From Niastella soli (lineage in GTDB: Bacteria; Bacteroidota; Bacteroidia; Chitinophagales; Chitinophagaceae): a stretch of 64,000 nucleotides of DNA. Position numbers and translations under genes: made by a program. Of the stretch, positions 1 to 9,713 are shown piece by piece. The notes below the pieces were generated by a model, which was not told the DNA's origin, made no database searches, and saw only the letters and a program-made list of their open reading frames with translations. Position 1 is the stretch's first letter; each line of letters starts with the position of its first letter. The DNA is taken from assembly GCF_017742245.1 (NCBI RefSeq), contig NZ_JAGHKO010000010.1, forward strand, positions 248,001 to 312,000, read 5' to 3'.

Positions 1-144
1 AGAGAAATTGGGCCCAACCAGGATACCAGCCAGGATGTACCCCAGCACAACAGGTTGTTTTAGTTTTTTAAATAACAGGGTGGTTACACTGGCAATTGCC
101 AGTATCAGGGCGAGATCTTGTATGAGCGTTGGTAAATGGGACAT
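1..144 (-). CDS. Kef-type cation:proton antiporter, N-terminal fragment
   Basis: The reading frame starts at the ATG at 144 on the minus strand and runs off the window edge, giving 48 residues. They begin MSHLPTLIQDLALILAIAS and continue through LFKKLKQPVVLGY to a glycine-rich end with VGPNF. This is the first membrane helix and conserved loop of the CPA2 (Kef/sodium-hydrogen exchanger) family, which moves K+ or Na+ against protons across the inner membrane. The pore and any TrkA domains lie outside the window. Family identity rests on this short conserved segment only. Confidence 0.7.
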   Translation of the reverse strand, partial: MSHLPTLIQDLALILAIASVTTLLFKKLKQPVVLGYILAGILVGPNFS

Positions 145-202
145 CAGGTTTCTTTAGAGGATATATCTTAAATTGGAATTCTCGATTTCTGAAACTGTAA
201 AT

Positions 203-297
203 GTCAGTGGTCAGTTGTGAGTGGGTTCCCGATTTTTCAGCATGCTGCAATTTCGCGAGCCCACTCACCACTCACCATTCACAACTCACTACTTCAC
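203..297. repeat. Paired inverted heptamer array, GTGAGTK family (B1)
   Basis: The left arm (203-225) carries GTCAGTGGTCAGTTGTGAGTG. The right arm (260-297) is a run of MACTCAC heptamers in the opposite orientation. The spacer is about 35 bp and contains TTCCCGA. The right arm includes the TAG stop of the YkgJ-type gene (289-291). Confidence 0.75.
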
Positions 298-801
298 CTC
301 CAACAACCTCTCCAACACATAATAAACGGCAGGACAAAAAGTCGAATTCTTCAACGTAAGGGGCACCCGTTTCAACACTACATCTTCATCGGTATATGGG
401 AATCGCTCACAATCAGACGGACGAACGTCATAAATACTGCAATAATTATCTGCGCCTAAAAACGCGCAGGGCGTTTGTTTTACCACATAATCCCCTTCTT
501 CATCCAAACGCAAATAAGTTTCTATAAATACGCTTTCCTTCATTTTAAGGTGTTTGCTGATACGTTTTATATCAGGCGTCTTAAAACGGGGCGAATAATT
601 TTTACAACAGGCGGCGCATTGCAGGCAGTCTACTTTTGAAAATGCTTCCTCATGCAGATCGGGTAATTTTTTCAACACTTTATTCTTATCTGCCCGCTTT
701 AGCAGATTGCTGTACTGCTTTTGATGCTCAGCACTTTTCTTTTTCCAGTTACCATCTTCCAACCCCGTTATGGATCCATTATTTTCACTATGTGCTGCCA
801 T
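289..801 (-). CDS. YkgJ-type cysteine cluster protein
   Basis: This 170-residue soluble protein has a C-x2-C-x2-CC cluster at C59, C62, C65 and C66 (DCLQCAACC), followed by more cysteines in CAFLGADNYCSIYDVRPSDC. This is the pattern of the YkgJ/UPF0153 family of putative Zn- or Fe-S-chelating proteins, whose biochemical role is unknown. The ATG at 801 is the first in frame and gives a full-length family member. The C-terminus ends at a TAG that lies inside a short tandem repeat array, so the last codons may have been shaped by that insertion. It is transcribed toward the Kef fragment. Confidence 0.8.
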   Translation of the reverse strand: MAAHSENNGSITGLEDGNWKKKSAEHQKQYSNLLKRADKNKVLKKLPDLHEEAFSKVDCLQCAACCKNYSPRFKTPDIKRISKHLKMKESVFIETYLRLDEEGDYVVKQTPCAFLGADNYCSIYDVRPSDCERFPYTDEDVVLKRVPLTLKNSTFCPAVYYVLERLLEVK

Positions 802-968
802 GGGCGTATTATACGATTCAATTGTTAAAAAATACCTTAAGGCGTTACTTTAACGGTTAAAATGGCTTTTTTTTAACGTTCAGCCAACTACCCTTCAATA
901 CGCAACGTATTCATCTGCAAGTTAAACCATCCACACCGTAATGGTTTGGTTTTTGTCTTTTAATTCCT

Positions 969-1892
969 ATGCATGGATTGTACGACCAGATAATGTTGCT
1001 TTTGACAACCCCACTGTATGTACTGATCATTGGGACCGAATTACTGATCAGTCATCTGGAGGGCATAAAATCATATACCTGGAAAAATACCTTTCATAAT
1101 TTTCTACTCAGCATCTTAACCGGTTTAACCGACCTCGCCATGCGGGGCATCAGCCTCATCGTACTCACCTTCTTTTTCAGCGTTAGCTTATATAAATGGC
1201 CGCACTCCATAGCCTATTGGATAATCCTTTTATTGTTCATTGATATGATGCATTACTGGCTGCACCGATTGGGCCATTATTGCCGGTTATTCTGGGCGGT
1301 GCATGTAAACCATCATACCAGTGACCATTATAATTTCACGGTAGGCTTTCGCACCGGCGTACTGGAACCCTTCTATAGTTTTCTGTTTTTTATTCCCATT
1401 GCACTGGCTGGTTTTCCCCCGATAGATATCTTCTTTATTTATTCAGTTGGACAGGTATGGGCCATCCTCACCCACACCGAGAAAGTAAAAAAACTGGGCT
1501 GGCTGGAATACATTTTCGTGACCCCTTCCCATCATCGCGTACATCATGCTTCCAATCCTAAATACCTCGATAAGAACATGGGCACCGTGTTCATCTTTTG
1601 GGATAAATTATTCGGCACGTTTCAAAAGGAATTACCGCCGCAACAATATGAACCCATCCGGTATGGTATTACCCATGAACTGGAAAATGAGTCCATACCT
1701 ACTCTCATTTTTCATGAATGGAAAGACATTATGCGCGACATGCGCCGGAAAAACATCACTTTTAAACAACGGTTAATGTATCTCTTTGGTCCCCCGGGCT
1801 GGAGTCACGATGGCCATAGCATGACAAGTAAACAAATGCGGCTGCAGGAACATATTAAAAAAAATACCCCGGAGCAATCGTTAATGAATTGA
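969..1892 (+). CDS. Sterol desaturase/fatty acid hydroxylase family protein (copy 1)
   Basis: This 307-residue integral membrane di-iron enzyme has the histidine boxes of the FA hydroxylase superfamily: HRLGH, HVNHHTSDH and HHRVHH. Membrane helices lie around residues 8-30, 45-70 and 80-100, and again near 145-165. Family members hydroxylate or desaturate acyl chains or sterol-like lipids in the cytoplasmic membrane. The substrate cannot be read from sequence. The start is the ATG at 969, which aligns with the start of the paralogue 90 bp downstream. No strong Shine-Dalgarno sequence is seen. The conserved C-terminal segment LFGPPGWSHDG is shared with copy 2. Confidence 0.88.
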   Translation: MHGLYDQIMLLLTTPLYVLIIGTELLISHLEGIKSYTWKNTFHNFLLSILTGLTDLAMRGISLIVLTFFFSVSLYKWPHSIAYWIILLLFIDMMHYWLHRLGHYCRLFWAVHVNHHTSDHYNFTVGFRTGVLEPFYSFLFFIPIALAGFPPIDIFFIYSVGQVWAILTHTEKVKKLGWLEYIFVTPSHHRVHHASNPKYLDKNMGTVFIFWDKLFGTFQKELPPQQYEPIRYGITHELENESIPTLIFHEWKDIMRDMRRKNITFKQRLMYLFGPPGWSHDGHSMTSKQMRLQEHIKKNTPEQSLMN

Positions 1893-1964
1893 AAATACTT
1901 TATTCCTGAGGTTAAACAATAAAATACCTGGGTGGTCGAACTATGATAATTCGATCACTTACTT

Positions 1965-1972
1965 TATTTTTG
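1965..1972 (+). promoter_or_regulatory. Bacteroidota -7 box (TATTTTTG) before the second hydroxylase
   Basis: TATTTTTG matches TAnnTTTG and lies 10 nt before the ATG at 1983. It suggests that copy 2 has its own promoter with a very short leader. No convincing -33 element is seen. Confidence 0.4.
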
Positions 1973-1982
1973 CCCCGCTTAC

Positions 1983-2921
1983 ATGAACTCCCTGCGTGAA
2001 CAAATATTGATTCTTACCAGTACGCCTATTTACGCGATCATTATCGGGTTAGAATTGCTGTTAAGTAACTATCAACACCGCAAACTATATAGCTGGAAGG
2101 ATACCGCCGCCAATGTTTACCTGATGCTGATGAATGGCGCGCTCGATCTGCTGTTCCGCGGTATTTATGTGGTGATACTCGATTATTTTTACCGGCATCA
2201 TATGTTCTCTTTTAGCCATGTTGTGGTATATTGGGTAATGTTGCTGCTGCTGGAAGACTTTATGTATTACTGGCTGCACCGCTTCGATCATGAAGTGCGT
2301 TTCTTCTGGGCTGTACATGTTACGCATCACTCATCGGAACATTTTAATTTTACCGTAGGTTTCCGCTCTTCGGTATTTCAACCCCTATATAGATTCCTGT
2401 ACTTTATTCCCCTGGCATTGATGGGTTTTAAGCCGATAGACATCATTTTCATTTATTCAGCCACGCAGATCTGGGGCATTTTTGTGCATACTAAACTGAT
2501 CAATAAAATGGGCTTTCTGGAATACTTCCTGGTAACGCCCTCCCATCACCGGGTGCACCATGCTTCCAACGCCAAATACCTGGATAAGAATATGGGTATG
2601 TTCCTGATCATCTGGGATAAAATGTTCGGCACCTTTCAACCTGAATTGACCGACAGGGAATACCAACCCATCAAATACGGTTTAACAAAATCAATTGAAA
2701 AGGAAACCCCGTTGACCATCATCTTTCATGAATGGATAGCCATGTGGAAAGACGTGGCCCGTAAAGACATTGGCTTTAAAGAAAAATGGAATTACCTGTT
2801 TGGCCCTCCCGGCTGGAGCCATGATGGCAGCCGCCAAACAAGCGAGGAAATGCGTGCCGAAGAAGATGGGCAACCTGCTTCTGTTTTACAGGAAGAAGCC
2901 TTTATCGCTATGAAGCGATAG
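1983..2921 (+). CDS. Sterol desaturase/fatty acid hydroxylase family protein (copy 2)
   Basis: This 312-residue paralogue of the preceding gene is collinear along its full length. Its boxes are HRFDH, HVTHHSSEH and HHRVHH, with the same C-terminal LFGPPGWSHDG motif. The two proteins differ mainly in the membrane helices and the extreme C-terminus, as expected of a tandem duplication that has diverged. It is predicted to be a di-iron membrane oxygenase acting on lipids. The 90 bp gap to copy 1 contains a possible promoter of its own, so the pair need not be strictly co-transcribed. It converges on the DUF3667 gene, whose stop codon is immediately adjacent. Confidence 0.88.
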   Translation: MNSLREQILILTSTPIYAIIIGLELLLSNYQHRKLYSWKDTAANVYLMLMNGALDLLFRGIYVVILDYFYRHHMFSFSHVVVYWVMLLLLEDFMYYWLHRFDHEVRFFWAVHVTHHSSEHFNFTVGFRSSVFQPLYRFLYFIPLALMGFKPIDIIFIYSATQIWGIFVHTKLINKMGFLEYFLVTPSHHRVHHASNAKYLDKNMGMFLIIWDKMFGTFQPELTDREYQPIKYGLTKSIEKETPLTIIFHEWIAMWKDVARKDIGFKEKWNYLFGPPGWSHDGSRQTSEEMRAEEDGQPASVLQEEAFIAMKR

Positions 2922-3710
2922 TTATTTAAATCCCGTTATAATATACAGCTGTATCAGGAAATTGGAAATTACCAGCCAGACAAACACCGCTACCAGCATA
3001 ACACCCATGGCTTTCAACAAAGGGCCAATACCCCTCCTGCCCATGAACTGGCGATAAGCAAACGAACGATAAATTACATCCGGTATCAAAAAGAATATCC
3101 AGCTTACCGAAACGTTTATCTTGCTTTGCCAGGGCACTATCAACAGGGTATTGAACAGCATGACAAATGAAATAAAAAACATACTGGCTACCAGATGCTC
3201 GATATAAGAATACCGCGCTTTTTTGTAAAAAAGCCAGAAGATCAATGCAGTAAGTGGCGATACCAGCATGTTCAGTACATTGGAATATTTGGCGCCATAA
3301 TGATAAACATCCTGAAGTCGTTCGACCCTTTCCAATGCCAGTTTCTGCTGATTAACATCCCTGATTGCAGCTGCCTGCCGCTGCCAATCTGTGATGGCTT
3401 CTTCGTTTTGCAGGTGAAAAATACCGAGTATTAAAACCAGCAGGCTACCCACCACCAGAAAGAGGTTGACCGGTTTAAAATATTTGGCCCGTTTACCATC
3501 CACATATTCCCTGGCTACCACACCCGGCCGTACCGCCAGCGCACCCACCAGTCGAAAGATGCTTTTATCCGCATGGGTAAAGTAATGCAGTAGATCATGC
3601 CACAGATCATGAAAACTTAACCGGTGCGTGGTGGCCTTCTGGCCACAGGCCGGACAAAACTTATAGGATTCAAGGTTTGAACCGCAGTTTAAACAGTTAG
3701 TCGGATGCAT
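2922..3710 (-). CDS. DUF3667 domain membrane protein
   Basis: This 262-residue protein begins MHPTNCLNC. A zinc-ribbon-like pair of CxxC motifs near the N-terminus (CLNC and CPAC) is followed by HDLLHYFTHADKSIFRL and REYVDGKRAKYFKPVNLFL, the hallmark of DUF3667. About four membrane helices follow (near residues 82-100, 150-170, 180-200 and 235-258). An upstream in-frame extension exists, but the homologous N-terminus starts at the zinc ribbon, so the ATG at 3710 is preferred. Its function is unknown. It ends adjacent to the convergent hydroxylase gene. Confidence 0.8.
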   Translation of the reverse strand: MHPTNCLNCGSNLESYKFCPACGQKATTHRLSFHDLWHDLLHYFTHADKSIFRLVGALAVRPGVVAREYVDGKRAKYFKPVNLFLVVGSLLVLILGIFHLQNEEAITDWQRQAAAIRDVNQQKLALERVERLQDVYHYGAKYSNVLNMLVSPLTALIFWLFYKKARYSYIEHLVASMFFISFVMLFNTLLIVPWQSKINVSVSWIFFLIPDVIYRSFAYRQFMGRRGIGPLLKAMGVMLVAVFVWLVISNFLIQLYIITGFK

Positions 3711-3900
3711 ACAGTAAGATAAGAAATGTTTGATTATCAACATATTAATAAAAACCACCAACCATAGTAAGGCGCTGTACGATACCCCATTGAACTATTT
3801 AAACCCAGTCCTGTTTTTTTATTGCGATCCAGGCCGGGGCACATTTGCACATTTTCCCCACCCTTTATCGCAAACAGGTGTTAGTTCGACTGTTTAATAT

Positions 3901-3908
3901 TAACTTTG
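3901..3908 (+). promoter_or_regulatory. Candidate -7 box (TAACTTTG) of gcvP
   Basis: TAACTTTG matches TAnnTTTG and lies 64 nt upstream of the gcvP ATG. A TTAG lies 16 nt before it and could be a weak -33 element. Confidence 0.5.
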
Positions 3909-3972
3909 CGGGCTTAATTAAAAGCAACACCCCAGATCTTAGTAACAACAAACTACAAACATAAACGGGAAT

Positions 3973-6903
3973 ATGAATCTTTTTGAACAACAGAATACTG
4001 AATTCATCCGTCGACACATTGGACCCACTGAATCTGAAACCCGCCAAATGCTGCAGGTCATTGGTGAAACCAGCCTCGATGCACTGATCGATAAAACAGT
4101 ACCAGCCGGTATCCGAATGAACGAATCGCTCCCCATTCCGCCTTCCATGAGTGAGTATGAATACCTGCAACTGATCAAAGACATCTCGTTAAAAAATAAA
4201 GTATACAAAAACTATATCGGCCAGGGTTATTACGACACCATAACGCCCAGCGTTATTTTGCGTAATATTTTCGAAAACCCAGGTTGGTATACCCAATACA
4301 CACCCTACCAGGCCGAGATCTCACAGGGCCGGTTGGAAAGCCTGTTGAATTTTCAAACCATGGTAAGCGATCTTACCGCCTTACCGCTTACCAACGCGTC
4401 CCTGCTCGATGAGGCGACTGCCGCAGCCGAAGCCATGACGATGTTCTTCAATTCCCTGAACAAGGACCATGAGCACATCGTACGCCCCAAATTCTTTGTT
4501 GACAACGATACCTATCCCCAAACAAAAGATGTACTGGTAACCCGTGGGGTGCCCGTTGGCATTGAAATAGTGTTTGGCGATTACCGTACTGCCAACATTG
4601 ACGAAACCTATTTCGGCGCACTGGTACAGTATCCAAACGACAAAGGCGCTATAGAAGACTATCGCGACTTTATCAATAAAGTTCACCACACAGGCGGCTA
4701 TGTAGCTATGGCTACCGACCTGCTGGCGCTCACCCTGTTAACACCACCTGGTGAACTGGGAGCCGACGTAGCCTTTGGTTCTGCCCAACGTTTTGGCGTT
4801 CCATTGGGTTTTGGTGGCCCGCACGCCGCTTTCTTCTCAGCCAAAGACGAATTCAAACGTAACATCCCAGGCCGTATCATTGGAGTGAGCATCGATGCCC
4901 AGAACAACCGCGCCCTGCGCATGGCATTGCAAACCCGTGAACAGCACATCAAACGCGAAAAAGCCACCAGTAACATTTGTACAGCCCAGGCCCTGCTGGC
5001 CAATATGGCTTCCATGTATGCTGTATTTCATGGCCCTGATGGTTTGATAAAGATCGCTAAAAGAGTGACCGTGCTGACCAATGCCCTGGCCGAAGAACTG
5101 GAAGCGGAAGGGTATGAACTGTTGCACAAGAATTTCTTCGATACCATCGTATTTAAAGCCCCGAATGCAGAAGCTGTTCGTCAAAAGGCAGAAGCCGCTC
5201 AGATCAACTTCCGCTATTATGGCAACAACCTGGTGGGTATTTCACTCGATGAAACCACTACCCTTAGCGAAGTACTGGATATCCTCTTACTTCTCGATCA
5301 GCCAAACGGACACAGCGTGGCCAGCTTTAGCGTAAGTGAAGATGCCGTATTGTACAATATTCCCAACGCCTTAACGCGTACCAGCAATTTCCTCACTCAC
5401 CCGGTATTCAATACTCACCACAGTGAAACGGAAATGATGCGGTACATCAAGCGTCTCGAAAACAAAGACCTGTCACTGAACACCTCCATGATCTCACTGG
5501 GCAGCTGTACCATGAAATTGAACGCCGCCAGTGAAATGATCCCTTTAAGCTGGCAGCACTGGAGCAAAATGCACCCCTTTGCACCGGCCGATCAAACCGA
5601 AGGTTACAAACAGATCACCGATGAGCTGAGCAGCTACCTCTGCGATATTACCGCCTTTGACGCCTGCAGCCTGCAGCCCAACAGCGGCGCCCAGGGTGAA
5701 TACGCCGGATTATTAGTGATCCGCGCTTACCACGCCAGCCGTAATGAATCACACCGTAATGTAATGCTCATTCCTATTTCAGCCCACGGCACCAACCCCG
5801 CAAGTGCTGTAATGGTGGGAATGAAAGTAGTAGTGGTGAAAGCGTTGGAGAACGGTTATATTGATGTAGAAGACCTGAAAGCAAAAGCAACACAACATAG
5901 CCAGAACCTGGCAGGTATTATGATCACCTACCCCAGTACTTATGGCGTTTATGAAGAAACCGTAAAAGAGATCACCCAGATCATTCACCAACATGGTGGA
6001 CAGGTATATATGGATGGTGCCAATATGAACGCCCAGGTAGGTTTAACCGCTCCTGGTTTGATCGGCGCTGATGTATGCCACCTGAACCTGCATAAAACAT
6101 TCGCTATTCCACACGGTGGCGGCGGACCTGGAATGGGCCCCATTTGCGTAAAAGAACACCTGGCTAAGTTCTTACCCGGCCACGTGTCACTTGGCAACCG
6201 GCAATCATCAATTGGCAATGGCCAGCTGGTGGCTGAAAATTCTGCCCCTATCCATCATGCAGTTAGTGCAGCGCCTTATGGCAGTGCATCAATCCTGCTC
6301 ATCAGTTATGCATATATCAGAATGCTGGGCGCCGTAGGCGTTCGCAAAGCCACTGAATACGCCATCCTGAACGCAAATTATATGCGTGCCCGTTTGGAAG
6401 GACAATACGATATTCTGTATACCAACCATAATGGCGAATGCGCGCACGAATTTATAGTTGACCTGCGCCCATTCAAGAAAAGCGCTGAAATTGAAGCAGA
6501 AGACGTAGCCAAACGTTTAATGGACTATGGCTTCCACGCACCTACCCTCAGTTTCCCGGTACCAGGCACCATTATGATCGAGCCTACCGAAAGCGAGGAC
6601 AAAGCCGAACTGGACCGCTTCTGCGATGCTATGTTAAGCATTCGCGAAGAGATCCGTGCTATTGAAGAAGGCAAAGCCGATAAAAAGGATAATGCATTGA
6701 AAAATGCACCACATACACAACACGTGGTTATCAGCTCTGACTGGAAACATGGTTATACCCGCGAACAGGCAGCATTTCCATTAGCTTACATTCGTGAAAA
6801 TAAATTCTGGCCAAGTGTGGCAAGAGTAAACAACACGTTTGGCGACAGGAACCTGATCTGTACCTGCGAACCCGTTAGTTCCTATGTAGAAGCAGAAGCA
6901 TAA
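3973..6903 (+). CDS. gcvP: Glycine dehydrogenase (decarboxylating), P-protein
   Basis: This 976-residue single-chain P-protein of the glycine cleavage system decarboxylates glycine with PLP and passes the aminomethyl group to the lipoyl H-protein. It has the N-terminal FIRRHIGP motif, both homologous halves of the fused alpha/beta form, and the PLP lysine at K708 in HLNLHKTF, followed by a glycine-rich loop. The length matches the single-chain bacterial enzyme (about 950-980). gcvT and gcvH are not in the window, so the genes are dispersed. A TAACTTTG box lies upstream and a strong intrinsic terminator downstream, which suggests a monocistronic unit. Confidence 0.97.
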   Translation: MNLFEQQNTEFIRRHIGPTESETRQMLQVIGETSLDALIDKTVPAGIRMNESLPIPPSMSEYEYLQLIKDISLKNKVYKNYIGQGYYDTITPSVILRNIFENPGWYTQYTPYQAEISQGRLESLLNFQTMVSDLTALPLTNASLLDEATAAAEAMTMFFNSLNKDHEHIVRPKFFVDNDTYPQTKDVLVTRGVPVGIEIVFGDYRTANIDETYFGALVQYPNDKGAIEDYRDFINKVHHTGGYVAMATDLLALTLLTPPGELGADVAFGSAQRFGVPLGFGGPHAAFFSAKDEFKRNIPGRIIGVSIDAQNNRALRMALQTREQHIKREKATSNICTAQALLANMASMYAVFHGPDGLIKIAKRVTVLTNALAEELEAEGYELLHKNFFDTIVFKAPNAEAVRQKAEAAQINFRYYGNNLVGISLDETTTLSEVLDILLLLDQPNGHSVASFSVSEDAVLYNIPNALTRTSNFLTHPVFNTHHSETEMMRYIKRLENKDLSLNTSMISLGSCTMKLNAASEMIPLSWQHWSKMHPFAPADQTEGYKQITDELSSYLCDITAFDACSLQPNSGAQGEYAGLLVIRAYHASRNESHRNVMLIPISAHGTNPASAVMVGMKVVVVKALENGYIDVEDLKAKATQHSQNLAGIMITYPSTYGVYEETVKEITQIIHQHGGQVYMDGANMNAQVGLTAPGLIGADVCHLNLHKTFAIPHGGGGPGMGPICVKEHLAKFLPGHVSLGNRQSSIGNGQLVAENSAPIHHAVSAAPYGSASILLISYAYIRMLGAVGVRKATEYAILNANYMRARLEGQYDILYTNHNGECAHEFIVDLRPFKKSAEIEAEDVAKRLMDYGFHAPTLSFPVPGTIMIEPTESEDKAELDRFCDAMLSIREEIRAIEEGKADKKDNALKNAPHTQHVVISSDWKHGYTREQAAFPLAYIRENKFWPSVARVNNTFGDRNLICTCEPVSSYVEAEA

Positions 6904-6922
6904 TCCTTCAACATATTAGTTA

Positions 6923-6960
6923 AAAAGAGGGTGTCAAAAATAATTTTGACACCCTCTTTT
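6923..6960 (+). terminator. Intrinsic terminator after gcvP
   Basis: A perfect 17-bp stem (6923-6939 with 6944-6960) with the loop ATAA ends in TTTT. It starts 20 nt after the gcvP stop. Confidence 0.85.
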
Positions 6961-7034
6961 CATTTACACCCAAGACAGATACTTGTCAAATCCTGGTCAG
7001 ATTCACTCCAGATATACTAAAACAGGCCATTTCA

Positions 7035-7132
7035 CCGATCATAATGCCATCGGAATCCCATCCGAATGCCATAGGCAATGGGATTTTGATGGGATTACTA
7101 TGGCAGATTTTAGGGATTTGTATAGGATGATC
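7035..7132. repeat. Paired inverted arrays of 11-bp units (G1)
   Basis: Positions 7078-7132 hold five consecutive 11-bp units (ATGGGATTTTG, ATGGGATTACT, ATGGCAGATTT, TAGGGATTTGT, ATAGGATGATC). Positions 7035-7072 hold about three similar units on the opposite strand (ATGGCATTCGG, ATGGGATTCCG, ATGGCATTATG). The two arms are separated by about 5 bp and can pair imperfectly. The rest of the 6961-7311 gap shows no gene. Confidence 0.6.
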
Positions 7133-7155
7133 CCCGGATTTCACCCGGACCAAAC

Positions 7156-7204
7156 AGGGACCTCACAAGGACCTCACAGGGATAAAGTCCCTGTGAGGTC
7201 CGGG
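7156..7204. repeat. 11-bp direct repeat and 14-bp hairpin
   Basis: GGACCTCACAA and GGACCTCACAG repeat with an 11-bp period. The second copy (7169-7182) forms a perfect 14-bp stem with 7188-7201 around the loop TAAAG. No T-tract follows, so this is not an obvious terminator. Confidence 0.6.
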
Positions 7205-7311
7205 TAAGCTCCCTGCCAGGGCCCCTTGGGGCTCGGCTGAATACTTGACCTGGTCACAAAAAAAAGCCGCCCCGGGTTGGAACGGCTCTAATTGCATACG
7301 AACTGCGAACA

Positions 7312-7947
7312 TTAATCATTCTGCGCCTGGTCAAGGGCACTGCGCATATCTTTTATATCTTCAATCAGCCACTTCCCATCCTGCTTGGCGATCCAGTACT
7401 TTAATCTGCCAGTGGTGGGTAAACCAACGGTAATACTTCCCTTATCATCAGCCACTTTCACATTTTCAACCGTTGACTTTTCAATGCCATTCAGGTCTTC
7501 TTCATACTCTTTCGACAACATTACCAGGTCAAAATCGAGCCCCTCCACAGGAGCTTCGGTTGTTGGTGTTTTTCTAAGGTTGTCGTTACATTTTCTAAAA
7601 TAAGCGCGCCATCTGTTAATGTAAGAATCAGTAACAAACCCGCTTTGTTGTAAGGCGCCAAGGAATTTTTCGGTACCCTCGGCATCTACAACATAATACT
7701 TAGCAGAATCGGGATTGGAAGAATGCTTCACCAGCGCATTCTTTTTAAGCTCCTTCACATTGGAACGATACCATCTTAAAAAATTAAGAATAGACCCTGC
7801 CGGTTGTTTTTTAAATGCTTCATCAGCAGGTGGAGTAGCGTTAACAGCAACATTATTACCAATGGAGGGGAGCTTGGTTTTATCTGCAGAAGCGCAGGCA
7901 GATAATAAAACCCAGGTGTAAATCGTGAGGTTTTTTGGGAGGTTCAT
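7312..7947 (-). CDS. Putative lipoprotein with a DUF3828-like domain
   Basis: The 211-residue product starts at the ATG at 7947. A longer in-frame extension begins with TTG and is rejected because it places a hydrophobic non-signal segment in front. Residues 1-17 form a lipoprotein signal peptide with lipobox LSAC and the cysteine at residue 18, so the mature protein should be membrane-anchored in the periplasm or outer membrane. The body (FLRWYRSNVKEL, then a C-terminal GRLKYWIAKQDGKWLIEDI) resembles DUF3828/YbjP-like domains. That match is by eye and weak. It faces gcvP convergently. Confidence 0.6.
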   Translation of the reverse strand: MNLPKNLTIYTWVLLSACASADKTKLPSIGNNVAVNATPPADEAFKKQPAGSILNFLRWYRSNVKELKKNALVKHSSNPDSAKYYVVDAEGTEKFLGALQQSGFVTDSYINRWRAYFRKCNDNLRKTPTTEAPVEGLDFDLVMLSKEYEEDLNGIEKSTVENVKVADDKGSITVGLPTTGRLKYWIAKQDGKWLIEDIKDMRSALDQAQND

Positions 7948-8224
7948 ACGGTTGGGATTTAAAAGGGTTCCGAATTGGTTGTATGTGAATATAATTAATA
8001 AAAAACGCAGATGCAAGCTATTAATCGTTTATTTTAGTATATTCCAGCCCCATTTTTTATGATTCAAATCATAAAGTGTTCTTTTAAAGCAGTTTATGGT
8101 ATATTTTTTTTGACCACCTTTAATAATATACCTACTTTAGCCTGACCTGCATCCTGGTAATCCACACCAATCCCGCTCTACAAAAAAGATCTACTCCCAT
8201 TTATTAACCATAAAGCATTCATTT

Positions 8225-8773
8225 ATGAAAAAGATCCTTTGGGGAACAATCTGTCTGATGGTAATAGCAGCGTGTAAAAATGAACCTGAAAAAACCACCC
8301 AAACAGCGATGGCCGGTGACACAACAAAAACACCTGGCCCGGTAGAGTTTGCCGACCAAAAGTATATCGATATGGGAAAGGCCAGCCTGGCAAAGTTTGC
8401 CAGCGGGGATATCGATGGCTGGGTCAGCGGTATGGCCGATAATGTGATCCTGCGCTGGTCTTCGGGTGATAGCCTTGCAGGGAAAGCGGCCGTTACTAAA
8501 TACTGGAAAGACCGCCGTATGAACGTAGTTGATTCTATTGTAACAAGTAAAGAGATCTGGTTGCCGATGAATGTACATCAGCCACAAAGCATAGAACAAA
8601 AAGGCATCTGGTTATTGAACTGGCACCAGGTACACGCCACCTATAAAAACAAACAATCCCTCACTTTCTGGGTCCACCTCGATATGCATTATAACAATGA
8701 TAATCTGGTAGACGAGATCATCCAATATGTTGACCGCGCCCCTATCATGGCAGCTACTGCAAAGAAGAAGTGA
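8225..8773 (+). CDS. Putative lipoprotein, SnoaL/NTF2-like
   Basis: This 182-residue protein has a lipoprotein signal (MKKILWGTICLMVIAAC, lipobox IAAC). A domain follows with the look of SnoaL/NTF2-like folds: DMGKASLAKFASGDIDGWVSG, then ILRWSSGDSLAGKAAV, a WLLNWHQVHATY strand and a C-terminal VDEIIQYVDRAPI. No catalytic role is assigned. The family is assigned from pattern only. The stop codon TGA is the start of a GTGAGTG heptamer array. Confidence 0.6.
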   Translation: MKKILWGTICLMVIAACKNEPEKTTQTAMAGDTTKTPGPVEFADQKYIDMGKASLAKFASGDIDGWVSGMADNVILRWSSGDSLAGKAAVTKYWKDRRMNVVDSIVTSKEIWLPMNVHQPQSIEQKGIWLLNWHQVHATYKNKQSLTFWVHLDMHYNNDNLVDEIIQYVDRAPIMAATAKKK

Positions 8774-8790
8774 GTGGTGAGTGACTCGCG
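8770..8790. repeat. Short GTGAGTK heptamer array (B2)
   Basis: GTGAGTGGTGAGTGACTCG directly follows and includes the TGA stop of the preceding lipoprotein gene. No second arm was identified. Confidence 0.6.
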
Positions 8791-8886
8791 ACTGTAGAGA
8801 CTAATAATTAAGGATCAAGTCAATTTGTTAGAAAACTAACTGTATAGCTATTCTACGACGAGACAAGTTGTGGGTAAAGTTACAGG

Positions 8887-9003
8887 GAGTTGTCTGGGAA
8901 TGGTCTAAGAGTTGTCTAAGGGTGGTCAAAGAGTGGTCATACGGACTAGCGTCCCCAGAGCACCCTTTGACCCCTCCAAGGCAATCTCCAGACCATTAGA
9001 CTA
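8887..9003. repeat. Paired inverted arrays of 11-bp units (G2)
   Basis: The left arm 8887-8941 holds five 11-bp units (GAGTTGTCTGG, GAATGGTCTAA, GAGTTGTCTAA, GGGTGGTCAAA, GAGTGGTCATA). The right arm, about 8964-9003, carries degenerate copies on the other strand (TTTGACCCCTC, AGACCATTAGAC). No gene is seen in 8774-9071. Confidence 0.6.
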
Positions 9004-9071
9004 CTATCTCTTCACCATTTTCACAGCATTATGTTGCCACTTATCAGCTGCGTTTGGTAAGCTGGTAGCAC

Positions 9072-9500
9072 TCATTTGTTCAGCTTGCCCATAACCCACT
9101 CACCAACTCCCTTATAAGTAACCATTTTCCCGTGTGCGTCTTCGAGCACCGTAATGATCTCCCAATTTCCTTCAAACCCATTACTAACCAACTGTCCTGA
9201 ATAACTGATCTCCTGCGAAGGTAATTTTGGCAGAAAGCGCGGGCCTGACTTTTCATGCTGCCAGTAATGCGGATACCGTTTTACAAATTTGATCGTATTG
9301 TCAGTTAACGATCCTTCAATAGTTGCAGGTTCCTGAAACTGAGTAACGGATTCGGAATCGGTACATATTCCTTTTATGATCCCATTTACAACTGTAAGTT
9401 CCATCTCAAAAGTGACTTTTTTTCCTTTTAGCGGCTCATCATATTCATTTCCATAGGTATACGCCCCTGTCCAGGTGCCACTTAACTGCTGATCTTTCAT
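9072..9500 (-). CDS. Hypothetical beta-rich protein
   Basis: This 142-residue product has no signal peptide and no recognised family. The sequence alternates short beta strands (LSGTWTGAYTYGNEYD, VTFEMELTVVNGIIKGICTD, ATIEGSLTDNTIKFVKRYP, ISYSGQLVSNGFEGNWEI). This looks like a small lipocalin- or avidin-like barrel. The ATG at 9500 is preferred to a TTG four codons upstream. No operon partner is seen, and the gene stands alone between repeat-rich gaps. Codon use resembles its neighbours. Confidence 0.6.
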   Translation of the reverse strand: MKDQQLSGTWTGAYTYGNEYDEPLKGKKVTFEMELTVVNGIIKGICTDSESVTQFQEPATIEGSLTDNTIKFVKRYPHYWQHEKSGPRFLPKLPSQEISYSGQLVSNGFEGNWEIITVLEDAHGKMVTYKGVGEWVMGKLNK

Positions 9501-9713
9501 AAAAAAATCCAAATTATGTTAAGCTGGTAGACTACTAATCGCCCACAAATTTATTAAAGAAAAGATATATACGTCAATATTCTCTTCAGGTTTCCCTGAT
9601 GGGTAACATAATTTGTTAAGGGCCATTTTGTTATTGAAAAGTTATCGTTTTTTTTGGGCGTTATACCTAGCGTACTTTTTGAAGTCTATTAAGTGAATTT
9701 AAAATCAAGAAAG

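Noticed and set aside
7156..7204. Intrinsic terminator
   Set aside because: The 14-bp hairpin is strong, but no T-tract follows on either strand and no gene ends beside it.
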